Of a stretch of DNA of 64,000 nucleotides, positions 1 through 8,177 are shown piece after piece. The notes under the pieces are model-generated. The model worked only from the letters and a program-made list of their open reading frames with translations. It had not been told where the DNA came from and searched no databases. The stretch is from contig JBFMCS010000051.1 in NCBI GenBank assembly GCA_040754315.1, forward strand, positions 1-64,000, given 5' to 3'. The position numbers and the translations under genes were made by a program. The stretch is from Bacillota bacterium. Its GTDB lineage: Bacteria > Bacillota > Sulfobacillia > DUSP01 > JBFMCS01. How positions within the stretch are numbered: position 1 is the first letter of the stretch; every line of letters starts with the position of its first letter.

Positions 1-1
1 G

Positions 2-373
2 GCAAAAGAACTGGCTGAAAAGTACTCGCTGATCTGCGTCGAGGATCTGAACCTCAAGGCGATGCAAAGACTCTGGGGTAGAAAGATCTCCGATCTTGGC
101 CACGGCCAATTCGTGAATATCCTCAAGCACCAGTGCGCCAAGACTGGAGCGGGGGTAGTCGAAATTCCCAGATTCTATCCATCGTCTAAGACCTACTTCG
201 ATTGCGGCCACGTATTGGATGATCTGTCTTCCAATATGAGAGAGTGGACCTGCCCGGTATGTGGCGCAAAACATGATCGGGATCTGAATGCTGCCCGGAA
301 TATTTTAAGGGTGGGGGCATCCGACCCTTGGGGAGAAGGAGTAAGACCTGCTTCGGCGGGCGTCCCTCAATGA
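2..373 (+). CDS. tnpB: TnpB (IS605 OrfB) family RNA-guided nuclease/transposase-associated protein, C-terminal part only
   Basis: The reading frame is already open at the left window edge, so only the C-terminal ~123 residues are visible. Near the start lies ICVEDLNLKAM, which fits the RuvC-like motif with the catalytic Glu. Further on is a zinc-ribbon-like stretch (FDCGHVLDDL, then CPVCGAKHDRDLNAARNIL) whose DRDLNAARNI part carries the last RuvC Asp. One zinc-site Cys is changed: the first pair reads S-K-T-Y-F-D-C instead of the usual C-S-x-C. The family (OrfB of IS200/IS605) is an RNA-guided DNA nuclease whose guide RNA normally overlaps the 3' end of the gene. The gene ends with TGA at 371-373, directly before the element's right-end hairpin. 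Whether the N-terminal part is intact cannot be seen. Confidence 0.88.
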   Translation, partial: AKELAEKYSLICVEDLNLKAMQRLWGRKISDLGHGQFVNILKHQCAKTGAGVVEIPRFYPSSKTYFDCGHVLDDLSSNMREWTCPVCGAKHDRDLNAARNILRVGASDPWGEGVRPASAGVPQ

Positions 374-380
374 ACCGGAA

Positions 381-411
381 TCCCTCGAATTCATTCGTGG
401 GAGTATGTCAA
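381..411 (+). mobile_element. Right end of IS200/IS605-type element (terminal hairpin and TCAA boundary)
   Basis: Just after the tnpB stop, 381-390 and 393-402 form an imperfect hairpin (arms TCCCTCGAAT and ATTCGTGGGA, one mismatch, two-base loop). It is followed by TATGTCAA ending at 411. A subterminal hairpin followed by a short cleavage tetranucleotide such as TCAA is the usual layout of IS200/IS605 right ends (known for IS608). The host gene reading frame resumes at 412 (TGG GAG TTC), so I place the junction at 411/412. The exact boundary is an inference. Confidence 0.55.
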
Positions 412-966
412 TGGGAGTTCAGGCTTAGCGGCTCCGGGGGGCAGGGCCTGGTGCTGGCAGGGCTCATCCTGGCCGAGGCGGCGGGGGTCCACGAGGGCAG
501 GCATGTTGTGCAGGCACGCTCCTACGGTCCTGAGGCCAGGGGGGGTGCTTCCCGCTCAGAGGTGATCATCAGCGGGGATCCCATCGACCTCCCGGAGGTC
601 ACCGCCCCCGACCTTGTGCTGGCCATGACCCAGGAGGCTTTTGACCGTTACCAAGAGGGCATGAAGGCTGGGGCCACCCTCATGGTGGATCCCAGGTTTG
701 TCCGGGACACCTCCCGGGTGCGGCCTGGCGTGCGGCTCATGGAGGTTCCCCTTACGGGGATTGCCGAGGGGGAGGCGGGGCACGCCATTGCCGCCAACAT
801 CGTGGCCCTGGGGGTGGTGGCAGGTCTCACCCGGGCGGTGTCCGAGGAGGCCCTGGCCAGAGCCATCTCCCATCGTGTCCCCCAGGCCGCTGTCCAGATG
901 AACCTCAAGGCCTTCAAGGCGGGGTTCAGGTACATCCAGGAGCACGCGATAAGAGGCGGAGGCTAA
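397..966 (+). CDS. 2-oxoacid:acceptor oxidoreductase gamma subunit, 5' end displaced by TnpB element
   Basis: The protein reads RLSGSGGQGLVLAGLILAEA near its start and SYGPEARGGASRSEVIIS further on, both hallmarks of the gamma (POR/KOR gamma) subunit that carries part of the ferredoxin-linked 2-oxoacid decarboxylation complex. About 185 residues are native, close to the usual length. The native start codon is missing: homology begins at about position 412, immediately after the TnpB right end at 411. The first possible in-frame start is GTG at 397, inside the element, without a convincing ribosome site. It ends (TAA 964-966) one base before the CoA-transferase gene. A second, intact gamma gene occurs at 8178, so this copy belonged to a separate complex whose other subunits may lie left of the window. 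It may be a pseudogene. Confidence 0.8.
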   Translation: MGVCQWEFRLSGSGGQGLVLAGLILAEAAGVHEGRHVVQARSYGPEARGGASRSEVIISGDPIDLPEVTAPDLVLAMTQEAFDRYQEGMKAGATLMVDPRFVRDTSRVRPGVRLMEVPLTGIAEGEAGHAIAANIVALGVVAGLTRAVSEEALARAISHRVPQAAVQMNLKAFKAGFRYIQEHAIRGGG

Positions 967-967
967 G

Positions 968-2461
968 ATGTCCCTCAGGGAATGCATCAGGAACCGAGCG
1001 ATAAGAAGGCGCCTTTCCAGCCCGGAGCGCGCGGCATCCCTCATCAAGAGGGGCATGACCGTTGCCGTAGGGGGCTACACTCAGGCGGGATACCCCAAGG
1101 TGGTGCCCATGGCCCTGGCCAGGCGTGCCCGGGAAGAGCCCGGGCTTAACCTCACCCTGATCTCCGGGGCCAGCGTGGGCCCGGAGATAGACTCAGCCCT
1201 GGCCCAGGCTGGGGTGATATCCCGGAGACTCCCCCTGCAGGCGGACCCCGTTGTCCGCCGCCAGGCCAACGAGGGGAGCCTCCGCTACATCGACCTCAGG
1301 CTGGGCAGGTTCCCTACCATGGTGAGGGCGGGCTGGCTCGGCCAGGTAGACGTGGCCATAGTGGAAGCCCTGGCCGTGACCGCCCAGGGGTTCCTGGTGC
1401 CCACCACATCCGTTGGGGCTACCCCAGCACTACTCTCCAAGGCCCAGGCAATCATTGTGGAGATCAACCTCGCCCAGCCCCTGGCCCTGGAGGGCATGCA
1501 CGATGTCTACCAGCAGGCCTATCCCCCTGACGGGAGCCCGGTGCCCGCCAGGGGGGTCCTTGATAGGCTAGGTAAGCCCTGGATTGAGGTGGACCCCGAG
1601 AGGATCCTGGCGGTGGTGGAGTCCCAGGTGCCTGACCCAGATCCTGCCTTCCCCGAGCCTGGGGAGGATCCCCGGGCAATGGCTGCTGCCTTCGGGGCGT
1701 TTCTCCGGAGGGAGGCGGCCCGGGGCAGGCTTCCGGATCCCCTGCCTCCCCTGCAGCCCGGGCTGGGAACCCTGGCCAACGGGCTCATGGCGGGCCTCTC
1801 TGAATCCTTGCCAGGTCCCCTGTCCCTCTTCTCTGGGGTCCTCCAGGAAGGAGGCGCCAGGCTACTAGTCTCCGGGAAGGCCCGGGAGGCATCAACCGGG
1901 GCGCTACTGGTCTCCCCGGCCACCCTCCGGGGGCTACTGGAGTGCCCCAGGTGCCGCCAGTCCCTCATCATCCGTTCATCAGACGTCAGCAACAACCCGG
2001 AGGTCATCCGCAGGCTGGGCATCCTGGCTACGAACACTGCCATAGAGGTGGATATATACGGGCACGTGAACGTGTCCCACATCCTGGGCACCCAGGTGGT
2101 GAGCGGGATAGGAGGGGGAGCGGAGTTCGCCCGGGAGGGGCTAGTCTCCGCCTTCTTCCTTAGGTCATCGTCCAGGAAGGGCCAGGTCTCAGGGGTCGTG
2201 CCCATGGCTTCCCACGTGGACCACACGGAGCATGATGTGGATGTCATAGTCACGGAGCAGGGCCTGGCGGACCTGAGGGGACTTGACCCCAGGGAACGGG
2301 CAGCGGCCATCATCGAACACTGCGCCCACCCAGGCTTTAGGCCTGGACTACTGGAGTACCTGGAGGAGGCCGGGAGGGAGGGCGGCCACGAGCCGCATCT
2401 CCTGGGGAGGGCCCTGTCCTGGCATGCCAGGCTGAAGGATACCGGCTCCATGAAGACTTGA
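968..2461 (+). CDS. Acetyl-CoA hydrolase/succinyl-CoA:acetate CoA-transferase family protein (Cat1/AarC-like), catalytic Glu replaced
   Basis: This 497-residue protein has the two-domain layout and length of Cat1/AarC-type CoA-transferases, which move CoA between succinyl-CoA or propionyl-CoA and acetate. Family stretches are EVDIYGHVNVSHILGT (written here with I-E-V at its start), VVSGIGGGAEFAR and DVIVTEQGLADLRGL. The segment that normally reads Y-T/S-E-V-L-Q-D, where the Glu forms the glutamyl-CoA thioester, reads F-S-G-V-L-Q-E, so residue 290 is Gly (codon GGG instead of GAG). If the sequence is correct the ping-pong transferase mechanism should be lost, although thioester hydrolysis or CoA binding might remain. 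The ATG at 968 follows AGAGGCGGAGGC. It lies between the gamma-subunit gene and the mutase gene and points to handling of succinyl- or propionyl-type CoA esters. Confidence 0.85.
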   Translation: MSLRECIRNRAIRRRLSSPERAASLIKRGMTVAVGGYTQAGYPKVVPMALARRAREEPGLNLTLISGASVGPEIDSALAQAGVISRRLPLQADPVVRRQANEGSLRYIDLRLGRFPTMVRAGWLGQVDVAIVEALAVTAQGFLVPTTSVGATPALLSKAQAIIVEINLAQPLALEGMHDVYQQAYPPDGSPVPARGVLDRLGKPWIEVDPERILAVVESQVPDPDPAFPEPGEDPRAMAAAFGAFLRREAARGRLPDPLPPLQPGLGTLANGLMAGLSESLPGPLSLFSGVLQEGGARLLVSGKAREASTGALLVSPATLRGLLECPRCRQSLIIRSSDVSNNPEVIRRLGILATNTAIEVDIYGHVNVSHILGTQVVSGIGGGAEFAREGLVSAFFLRSSSRKGQVSGVVPMASHVDHTEHDVDVIVTEQGLADLRGLDPRERAAAIIEHCAHPGFRPGLLEYLEEAGREGGHEPHLLGRALSWHARLKDTGSMKT

Positions 2462-2479
2462 GAGGGGGGAGGGCTTGGG

Positions 2480-4177
2480 GTGTTCGACCCAGAGAGGATG
2501 GCAAGTCTCAGTAAGGCCATGGCCCAGTGGGACCGGAACACTGCGAGGCTCCTGGAGAAGGCGCCGGAAGCCCGGGAGGAGTTTCTCACGGACTCCCTGA
2601 TCAGGGTTGACCGGCTCTACACGCCCCTGGACCTCGGGGGGATGGACTACGAGGAGGCCGTGGGTTTCCCCGGTGAGTACCCCTACACAAGGGGGGTCTA
2701 CCCCACGATGTACAGGGGAAGGGCCTGGACGCCAAGGCAGTACTCGGGATACGCTACTGCCCAGGAGTCCAACAGGCGCTACAAGCACCTCCTGGAGCAG
2801 GGGCAGCGAGGCCTGAGCGTTGCCTTCGACCTGCCCACACAGATGGGGTACGATTCAGACCACCCCCTTGCCCTGGGGGAGGTGGGCAGGGTGGGGGTGG
2901 CCATTGACTCCGTGGAGGACATGGAGGCGCTCTTTGAGGGGATCCCCATGGACCAGGTAACCGTATCCATGACCATAAACGCCCCGGCGGCGGTGCTCCT
3001 GGCGATGTACCTGGTGGCTGCGGAGAGAAAAGGCATTCCCCCCGGGGCCCTGGACGGCACCATACAGAACGACATACTCAAGGAGTACCTGGCCCGGGGT
3101 ACCTACATATTCCCCGTGGGGCCCTCCATGAGGCTCCTGACGGACACCTTCGCCTACTGCTTTCGTCACGTGCCTAAGTGGAATGTGATAAGCATAGGCG
3201 CCTATCACATCAGGGAGGCTGGCTCCACCGCCGTGCAGGAGGTGGCCTTCGCCTTCGCCAACGCCATCGCCTACATCGAGGCAGCCCTGGCGGCGGGCCT
3301 GGACATCGACGACTTTGGCCCAAGGATATCGTGGATCTTCAACACCACCAGCAACTTCTTCGAGGAGGTCTCAAAGTACCGGGCCGCCCGGAGGCTTTGG
3401 GCCCGGATCATGAGGGAACGCTTCGGTGCCAGGGACCCTCGCTCCATGATGCTCCGGATCCACATCCAGACCGGGGGCTCCATGCTCACCGCCCAGCAGC
3501 CCCTGGTGAACCTGATCAGGGGGACCATCCAGGCCCTCGCCTCAGTCCTGGGGGGGACCCAGTCCCTGGCGGTGTCCTCCTATGACGAGGCCCTGTGCAT
3601 CCCCACGGAGGAGTCCGCAACCCTTTCCCTCAGGGTGCAGCAGGTAATCGCCCATGAGAGCGGCGTGGCGGACACCGTGGATCCCCTGGGCGGCTCCTAC
3701 TACGTAGAGGCCCTCACCAACCGCATAGAGGAAGAGGCCATGCAGTACATAGAGAGGATCGACAGGATGGGGGGGGCCCCCAGGGCCATCGAGCTTGGCT
3801 ACATGCAGGGGGAGATCGAGGCATCCGCCTACCGCTACCAGAAGGAGGTTGAGGCGGGCACCAGGGTCATCGTGGGCCTCAACCGGTTCAGGGTGGAGGA
3901 AGAGCCCAGGGAGAACATGCCCCGCGTGGACCCGGACGTCAGGGGACTCCAGGTCCTACGGCTCACAGACCTCAAGCGTAGGAGAGACGGGGCCAGGGTG
4001 GAACGGGTCCTCCTGGCCCTTGGGGATGCCGCAAGGGGCTACTCTAACCTCATGGGCCCGGTCATGGAGGCCGTCAGGTCCAGCGCAACCCTGGGGGAAA
4101 TATGTGGGGTGTTCAGGGAGGTATTCGGAGAATACAGGCCATCGAACCCGGCCAGCTCTTTGGGGGGTGCCAAGTAG
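2480..4177 (+). CDS. mcmA: Methylmalonyl-CoA mutase-type large subunit (catalytic TIM barrel)
   Basis: This 565-residue protein matches the N-terminal catalytic part of adenosylcobalamin-dependent acyl-CoA mutases: [78 protein letters not shown] and [18 protein letters not shown]. The catalytic His of the G/AYHI motif is present. Some normally fixed stretches differ: SIGAYH instead of SISGYH, and [13 protein letters not shown] instead of FFFNAHNNFFEE. The substrate may therefore be a relative of methylmalonyl-CoA (isobutyryl-, ethylmalonyl- or another branched acyl-CoA). No B12-binding domain is fused, and no ~140-residue B12-binding subunit gene is visible in the window. The start is GTG at 2480 after AGAGGGGGGAGGG. 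A methylmalonyl-CoA epimerase lies in the same cluster at 12920, which favours a succinyl-CoA/propionyl-CoA role. Confidence 0.9.
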   Translation: MFDPERMASLSKAMAQWDRNTARLLEKAPEAREEFLTDSLIRVDRLYTPLDLGGMDYEEAVGFPGEYPYTRGVYPTMYRGRAWTPRQYSGYATAQESNRRYKHLLEQGQRGLSVAFDLPTQMGYDSDHPLALGEVGRVGVAIDSVEDMEALFEGIPMDQVTVSMTINAPAAVLLAMYLVAAERKGIPPGALDGTIQNDILKEYLARGTYIFPVGPSMRLLTDTFAYCFRHVPKWNVISIGAYHIREAGSTAVQEVAFAFANAIAYIEAALAAGLDIDDFGPRISWIFNTTSNFFEEVSKYRAARRLWARIMRERFGARDPRSMMLRIHIQTGGSMLTAQQPLVNLIRGTIQALASVLGGTQSLAVSSYDEALCIPTEESATLSLRVQQVIAHESGVADTVDPLGGSYYVEALTNRIEEEAMQYIERIDRMGGAPRAIELGYMQGEIEASAYRYQKEVEAGTRVIVGLNRFRVEEEPRENMPRVDPDVRGLQVLRLTDLKRRRDGARVERVLLALGDAARGYSNLMGPVMEAVRSSATLGEICGVFREVFGEYRPSNPASSLGGAK

Positions 4178-5355
4178 TGAGGGAGGCCCTGGAGGGCATC
4201 AGGGTTTTGGACTTCACCAGGCTCCTGCCGGGACCCTACTCGACCATGCTCCTGGGGGACTTCGGCGCAGAGGTCATAAAGGTGGAGGAGCCTGGGAGGG
4301 GGGACTACTACCGCTGGCTGGAGCCCATGATGGGGGAGTACGGGGCGAGTTTCCAGTTCCTCAACCGGAACAAGAAGAGCATCGCCCTGGACCTGAAGAA
4401 CCCAAGGGCCAGGGAGGTCGTGGCAAGGCTTGCCCAGGCTGCCGACGTCCTGGTGGAGGGCTTCAGGCCCGGGGTGGCACAGCGCCTGGGCATAGGTTAC
4501 CAGGCAATAAAGGAGGCAAATCCCCGTCTCATTTACTGTTCAATAACGGGTTTCGGCCCGGCCGGGCCCTACGCGGGCAGGCCCGGCCATGACCTGAACT
4601 ACGCAGCACTAGGAGGGGCGGTGGGCCTTACCGGGCCCACTGGCCAAGGGCCTGTGATCCCCAGCATCCAGGTAGCGGACCTGGGTTCGGCCCTCTTCGC
4701 CGCTGTGGGGATCCTGGTGGCGCTGGCCGCCAGGGAGCACACGGGCCAGGGACAACGGGTGGACGTGGCAATGCTTGACAGTGTTGTGGCCCTCCTGGCA
4801 GGATCCGCCGCCTACTACCTGGCCACCGGGGTGTCGCCATGCCCAGGGGGGATCAGGCTCACAGGGGCACTCCCCTGGTACCGCCTGTATGAGGCCCAAG
4901 ACGGCCGGTACCTGGCCGTGGGAGCCCTGGAGAGGAAGTTCTGGGAGGAACTCTGCCTGGGCATCGGCCGGGAGGACCTCATCCCCTGCTTCGACTGGCC
5001 CCAGGAGAAACACCCTGGGGTGATTGCCCAGCTGGATGCCCACTTCAGGACAAGACCCCTCGAGGACTGGATAAAGACCTTGGAGCGCCGCGATACCTGC
5101 GTATCCCCGGTGAACAGGCTGGACGAGGTGTTCTCCGACCCCCAGGTGCTCCACAACGAAGTGGTGACACAGGTCAAGTCCCTCTACGGCATGCTCTCGC
5201 TGGTGAACTCCCCCGTGAAGGCGTCAGGGACGCCCCCCAGGGTCAAGACGAGGGGGCCCCACCTGGGGGAGCACACCGAGGAGGTCCTCATGAAGGGGGG
5301 CTTCTCCGCCCAGGAGGTCCAGGAACTGAGATCGGCGGGTGCCACCGGGCCCTAG
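4177..5355 (+). CDS. CaiB/BaiF (class III) CoA-transferase, alpha-methylacyl-CoA racemase-like
   Basis: The product is 392 residues, the common length of the family. It opens with LEGIRVLDFTRLLPGPYSTM and has GDFGAEVIKVEEPG and FLNRNKKSIALDLK, all typical of class III CoA-transferases, which transfer CoA through an aspartyl-CoA intermediate. The candidate catalytic Asp lies in GHDLNYAALGGAV; the GHD-N-Y form is the one seen in alpha-methylacyl-CoA racemases, so racemisation of a 2-methylacyl-CoA is a second possibility. I place the start at GTG 4177, which overlaps the TAG stop of the mutase gene; GGGGGGTG upstream serves as ribosome site. The tight coupling to the mutase suggests action on the same acyl-CoA. 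Confidence 0.85.
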   Translation: MREALEGIRVLDFTRLLPGPYSTMLLGDFGAEVIKVEEPGRGDYYRWLEPMMGEYGASFQFLNRNKKSIALDLKNPRAREVVARLAQAADVLVEGFRPGVAQRLGIGYQAIKEANPRLIYCSITGFGPAGPYAGRPGHDLNYAALGGAVGLTGPTGQGPVIPSIQVADLGSALFAAVGILVALAAREHTGQGQRVDVAMLDSVVALLAGSAAYYLATGVSPCPGGIRLTGALPWYRLYEAQDGRYLAVGALERKFWEELCLGIGREDLIPCFDWPQEKHPGVIAQLDAHFRTRPLEDWIKTLERRDTCVSPVNRLDEVFSDPQVLHNEVVTQVKSLYGMLSLVNSPVKASGTPPRVKTRGPHLGEHTEEVLMKGGFSAQEVQELRSAGATGP

Positions 5356-5412
5356 CTTGCGGGCCTGGAGGCATCCCCCGGGGGAACAGTTTTCCTCCTG
5401 GCGGTACAGGCC

Positions 5413-5442
5413 TGGAAGGATTTATCAGACACGCCGTACAAT
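5413..5442 (+). promoter_or_regulatory. Possible sigma-A promoter before the IclR gene
   Basis: TACAAT at 5437-5442 is a good -10 box. Eighteen bases upstream, TGGAAG (5413-5418) is only a weak -35 match. It lies about 55 bases ahead of the IclR start, in the 141-base gap after the CoA-transferase gene, the only clear break in this part of the cluster. Confidence 0.3.
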
Positions 5443-5496
5443 TCTCCCCTTTAGGAGTGACTGGGGATCCCTTCACCTAGACAGGGGGGTAGACTC

Positions 5497-6294
5497 GTGA
5501 AATCGAAGCCCCAAGGGTCACTGCAATCTGTCGCCAAGGCCTTTGAGATCATGGAGCACCTAGCCTCCTCCAGGGAGTGCGGTATCACCGATATGGCCAA
5601 CAGGACCAAAGTGGCCAAGAGCACGGCCCACAGGCTCATCAGGACACTGGAGCAGCTGGGTTACGCCATGCAGAACGAGCAGACGGGCAAGTACTACCTG
5701 ACCTTCAAGGTGTTCCATCTGGGCACGGAGATGATCCGGGGCATGGGTTTTGGACAGCAGGTGGCCTGCCTCCTGGAGGAACTCGCCGTGAAGTGCGGGC
5801 TTGTGGTCAAGCTGGGGGTGTATGACTCCGGGCAGGTGCTGTGCGTCTACCGCTCGGAGACCGCCCGGGGACTGAGGATGGAGATCGGCGTGGGCTCCCG
5901 CATTGCCGCCCACAGCAGCGCCCTGGGCAAGGCCATCCTGGCCTACTCGCCGGAGTCCAGGATCAAGAGATTCCTCAGGGAGAACACCCTCACAGCCTTC
6001 ACCAGGAACACCATCACTGACCCCCAGGTGTTCCTGAAGGACCTGGCCTCCACCAGGAAGAGGGGCTACTCCCTCGACAGGGGGGAGAACGTCATAGAGA
6101 TGCGTTGCGTTGGCGCCCCTGTCTTTGACCACCTGGGACTGGTCATAGCTGGCGTCAGCGTCTCGGGCCCCGTTTCCTGGCTCAGGCAGGACCGCATCCT
6201 GGATCTGGGTCCCGAGGTGATCCAGGCGGCCAGGGCAGTCTCGGAGCACCTGGGGTGGTCCCCCCAGTGCCTGGCGGCGACAACCCACCGGTAG
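5497..6294 (+). CDS. IclR family transcriptional regulator
   Basis: This 265-residue protein has an N-terminal winged helix-turn-helix (about residues 6-65, with GITDMANRTKVAKSTAHRLI and LEQLGYA) followed by the IclR effector-binding domain (GSRIAAHSSALGKAILAYSP and KRGYSLDRGENVIEMRCVGA). Such proteins usually control adjacent catabolic genes in response to a small carboxylate or aromatic effector. The start is GTG 5497 with AGGGGGGT upstream. It sits between the mutase/CoA-transferase genes and the oxidoreductase operon on the same strand, so it is the likely local regulator of the catabolic cluster; its ligand cannot be read from sequence. Confidence 0.92.
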   Translation: MKSKPQGSLQSVAKAFEIMEHLASSRECGITDMANRTKVAKSTAHRLIRTLEQLGYAMQNEQTGKYYLTFKVFHLGTEMIRGMGFGQQVACLLEELAVKCGLVVKLGVYDSGQVLCVYRSETARGLRMEIGVGSRIAAHSSALGKAILAYSPESRIKRFLRENTLTAFTRNTITDPQVFLKDLASTRKRGYSLDRGENVIEMRCVGAPVFDHLGLVIAGVSVSGPVSWLRQDRILDLGPEVIQAARAVSEHLGWSPQCLAATTHR

Positions 6295-6326
6295 TTCATG
6301 TAGTTCATGAGGAGGGCGGTTTCTAG

Positions 6327-7415
6327 TTGAAGGGTCCTGAGATTGCGCCGAGGACGATGATGAAGGGCAACGAGGCCCTGGCGGAGGGGGCCCTAAGGGG
6401 GGGCTGCCGCTTCTACTTTGGCTACCCCATCACCCCGCAGAACGAGCTCCTGGAGTACATGGCGGTACACCTCCCCCGGTGTGGCGGCGTTTTCCTGCAG
6501 ACGGAGAGCGAGCTGGCGGCCATCAGCATGGTCTACGGTGTGGCCTCAACAGGGAGGAGGGCAATGACCTCCTCCTCGAGCCCGGGGATAAGCCTCATGC
6601 AGGAAGGCATATCCTACCTGGCCTCTGCTGAGCTGCCCTGTCTCATCGTTAACATAACCCGGGGCAGTCCCGGCCTGGGACGCATAACCCCGGCCCAGTC
6701 CGACTACTTCCAGGCGGTAAAGGGAGGGGGTCACGGGGACTACCGCCTCATCGTCCTGGCCCCTGTGGGTGTGCAGGAGATGGCGGACTTCGCCTGCGAG
6801 GCCTTCGAGCTGGCTGAGAGGTACCGTGCCCCCGTGATGATCCTGGGGGACGGCATAGTGGGCCAGATGATGGAGCCGGTGAGGCTGCCTTGCCCGGTAG
6901 ACCCCGGGGAGACCCCTGTGGCCAGGTGGGCGGTGGGGGAGTGGTCAAGGCCCCGGGCAAGGAGGAACCTGGTGCTCTCGGCACCCCTAACTGACCCCGA
7001 GCTCAGGCAGATGAACCTGGACCTCCAGGAGAAGTACCACAGGATCGCCCAGGCCGAGACCCGTTACGAGGCATACAGGACAGAAGACGCCGAGATGGTC
7101 ATAGTGGCCTTCGGCATCGCGGCCCGCCTATCCATGGAGGCGGTGGATTCCCTGAGAGATCAGGGGGTGAGGGCGGGCTTGCTCCGCCCCATAACCCTAT
7201 GGCCCTTCCCCTCCAGGGCCCTGGAGGACCTGTCAGGGAGGGTCCTGGGCTTCCTGGTCGTGGAGATGAACGAGGGCCAGATGGTGGAGGACGTGTGCGC
7301 CTGCTCCCTGGGGCGGGCGCCCGTGGGGTTCCTGGGAGGAGGCGGGGGTTTCGTGCCCACACCCGCCCAGATAGCAAAGAGGGCCCTCTCCATGCTGGGG
7401 GGTGTCCCCGCGTGA
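6327..7415 (+). CDS. korA: 2-oxoacid:ferredoxin oxidoreductase alpha subunit
   Basis: This 362-residue protein matches the KorA/VorB alpha subunit: KGNEALAEGALRGGCRFYFG, YPITPQNELLEYM, and ESELAAISMVYGVASTGRRA followed by SSSSPGISLMQEGISYLA. The complex oxidatively decarboxylates a 2-oxoacid to its acyl-CoA with reduction of ferredoxin. The start is TTG 6327, with GGAGGG about ten bases upstream. It overlaps korB by four bases, and the order alpha-beta-gamma-delta is complete to 8944. The substrate (2-oxoglutarate or a branched-chain 2-oxoacid) is not decided by sequence; the nearby glutamate-forming PxpABC and the mutase/epimerase pair make 2-oxoglutarate to succinyl-CoA an attractive guess. 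Confidence 0.9.
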   Translation: MKGPEIAPRTMMKGNEALAEGALRGGCRFYFGYPITPQNELLEYMAVHLPRCGGVFLQTESELAAISMVYGVASTGRRAMTSSSSPGISLMQEGISYLASAELPCLIVNITRGSPGLGRITPAQSDYFQAVKGGGHGDYRLIVLAPVGVQEMADFACEAFELAERYRAPVMILGDGIVGQMMEPVRLPCPVDPGETPVARWAVGEWSRPRARRNLVLSAPLTDPELRQMNLDLQEKYHRIAQAETRYEAYRTEDAEMVIVAFGIAARLSMEAVDSLRDQGVRAGLLRPITLWPFPSRALEDLSGRVLGFLVVEMNEGQMVEDVCACSLGRAPVGFLGGGGGFVPTPAQIAKRALSMLGGVPA

Positions 7416-8146
7416 GGCTGGTGAAGGGCAGGCCCAGGTGCCTGACAGGCGCTGGCTTCCTCTACTGCCCGGGCTGCCACCACGGGATAGTGCTGCGCCT
7501 GGTGGCCGAGACCATTGATGAACTGGGCATCGCCGCAAAGGCGGTGATGGTGACATCCATAGGGTGCTCCGTGCGGTGCTGGACCAACCTGGACATCGAT
7601 GCATGCCAGGGGGCTCACGGCCGGGGCCTCGCGGTGGCCACCGGGATAAAGAGGGCCTCGCCTGGGAGCGTTGTCTTCACCTACCAGGGAGACGGGGACC
7701 TGGCGGCCATAGGAATGGCTGAGACCCTGCACGCGGCGGCCAGGGGTGAGGCGGTCACCGTCATCTTCGTAAACAATGCGGTGTTTGGCGCCACAGGCGG
7801 GCAGATGGCCCCCACTACACTCCTGGGCATGAAGACCAGCACGTACCCGGAGGGCCGGGACGCCAGGCACACCGGTTACCCCATCAGGGTGGCGGAGCTC
7901 CTGGCATCCCTGGAGGGGGTCACCTACAGCGCCAGGGTGGCAGTGAACAGCCCGGCCCGGGTGCGGGAGGCATCCAGGGCGGTCCGGAAGGCCTTCCTGG
8001 CGCAGATGGATAAGGAGGGGTTCGGCATCGTGGAGGTGCTCTCGGCCTGCCCTGTCAACCTGAAGCTCAGCCCGGTTGAGGCCCTCAAGTGGATTGACGA
8101 CGCCATGATTCCCTGTTTCCCCCTGGGGGTGTTCCAGGAACGGTAG
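7412..8146 (+). CDS. korB: 2-oxoacid:ferredoxin oxidoreductase beta subunit (TPP-binding)
   Basis: The beta subunit binds thiamine diphosphate and the catalytic [4Fe-4S] cluster. Visible motifs are LYCPGCHHGIVLRLV, SIGCSVRCW (cluster cysteines) and the TPP/Mg motif GDGDLAAIGMAE with NNAVFGATGGQMAPTT downstream. The product is 244 residues, at the short end for the family. GTG 7412 overlaps the TGA stop of korA, so translation is probably coupled; the in-frame codons further upstream lie inside korA and show no homology. It is followed by the gamma gene after a short gap. Confidence 0.9.
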   Translation: MRLVKGRPRCLTGAGFLYCPGCHHGIVLRLVAETIDELGIAAKAVMVTSIGCSVRCWTNLDIDACQGAHGRGLAVATGIKRASPGSVVFTYQGDGDLAAIGMAETLHAAARGEAVTVIFVNNAVFGATGGQMAPTTLLGMKTSTYPEGRDARHTGYPIRVAELLASLEGVTYSARVAVNSPARVREASRAVRKAFLAQMDKEGFGIVEVLSACPVNLKLSPVEALKWIDDAMIPCFPLGVFQER

Positions 8147-8177
8147 GAGGCAAAAACCATGCCAGGAGGCGGCACCA

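Noticed and set aside
1519-2589. Long minus-strand open frame opposite the CoA-transferase gene
   Set aside because: It is a codon-bias shadow: Arg/Ser/Pro-rich low-complexity translation without family motifs, fully opposite a well-conserved gene.
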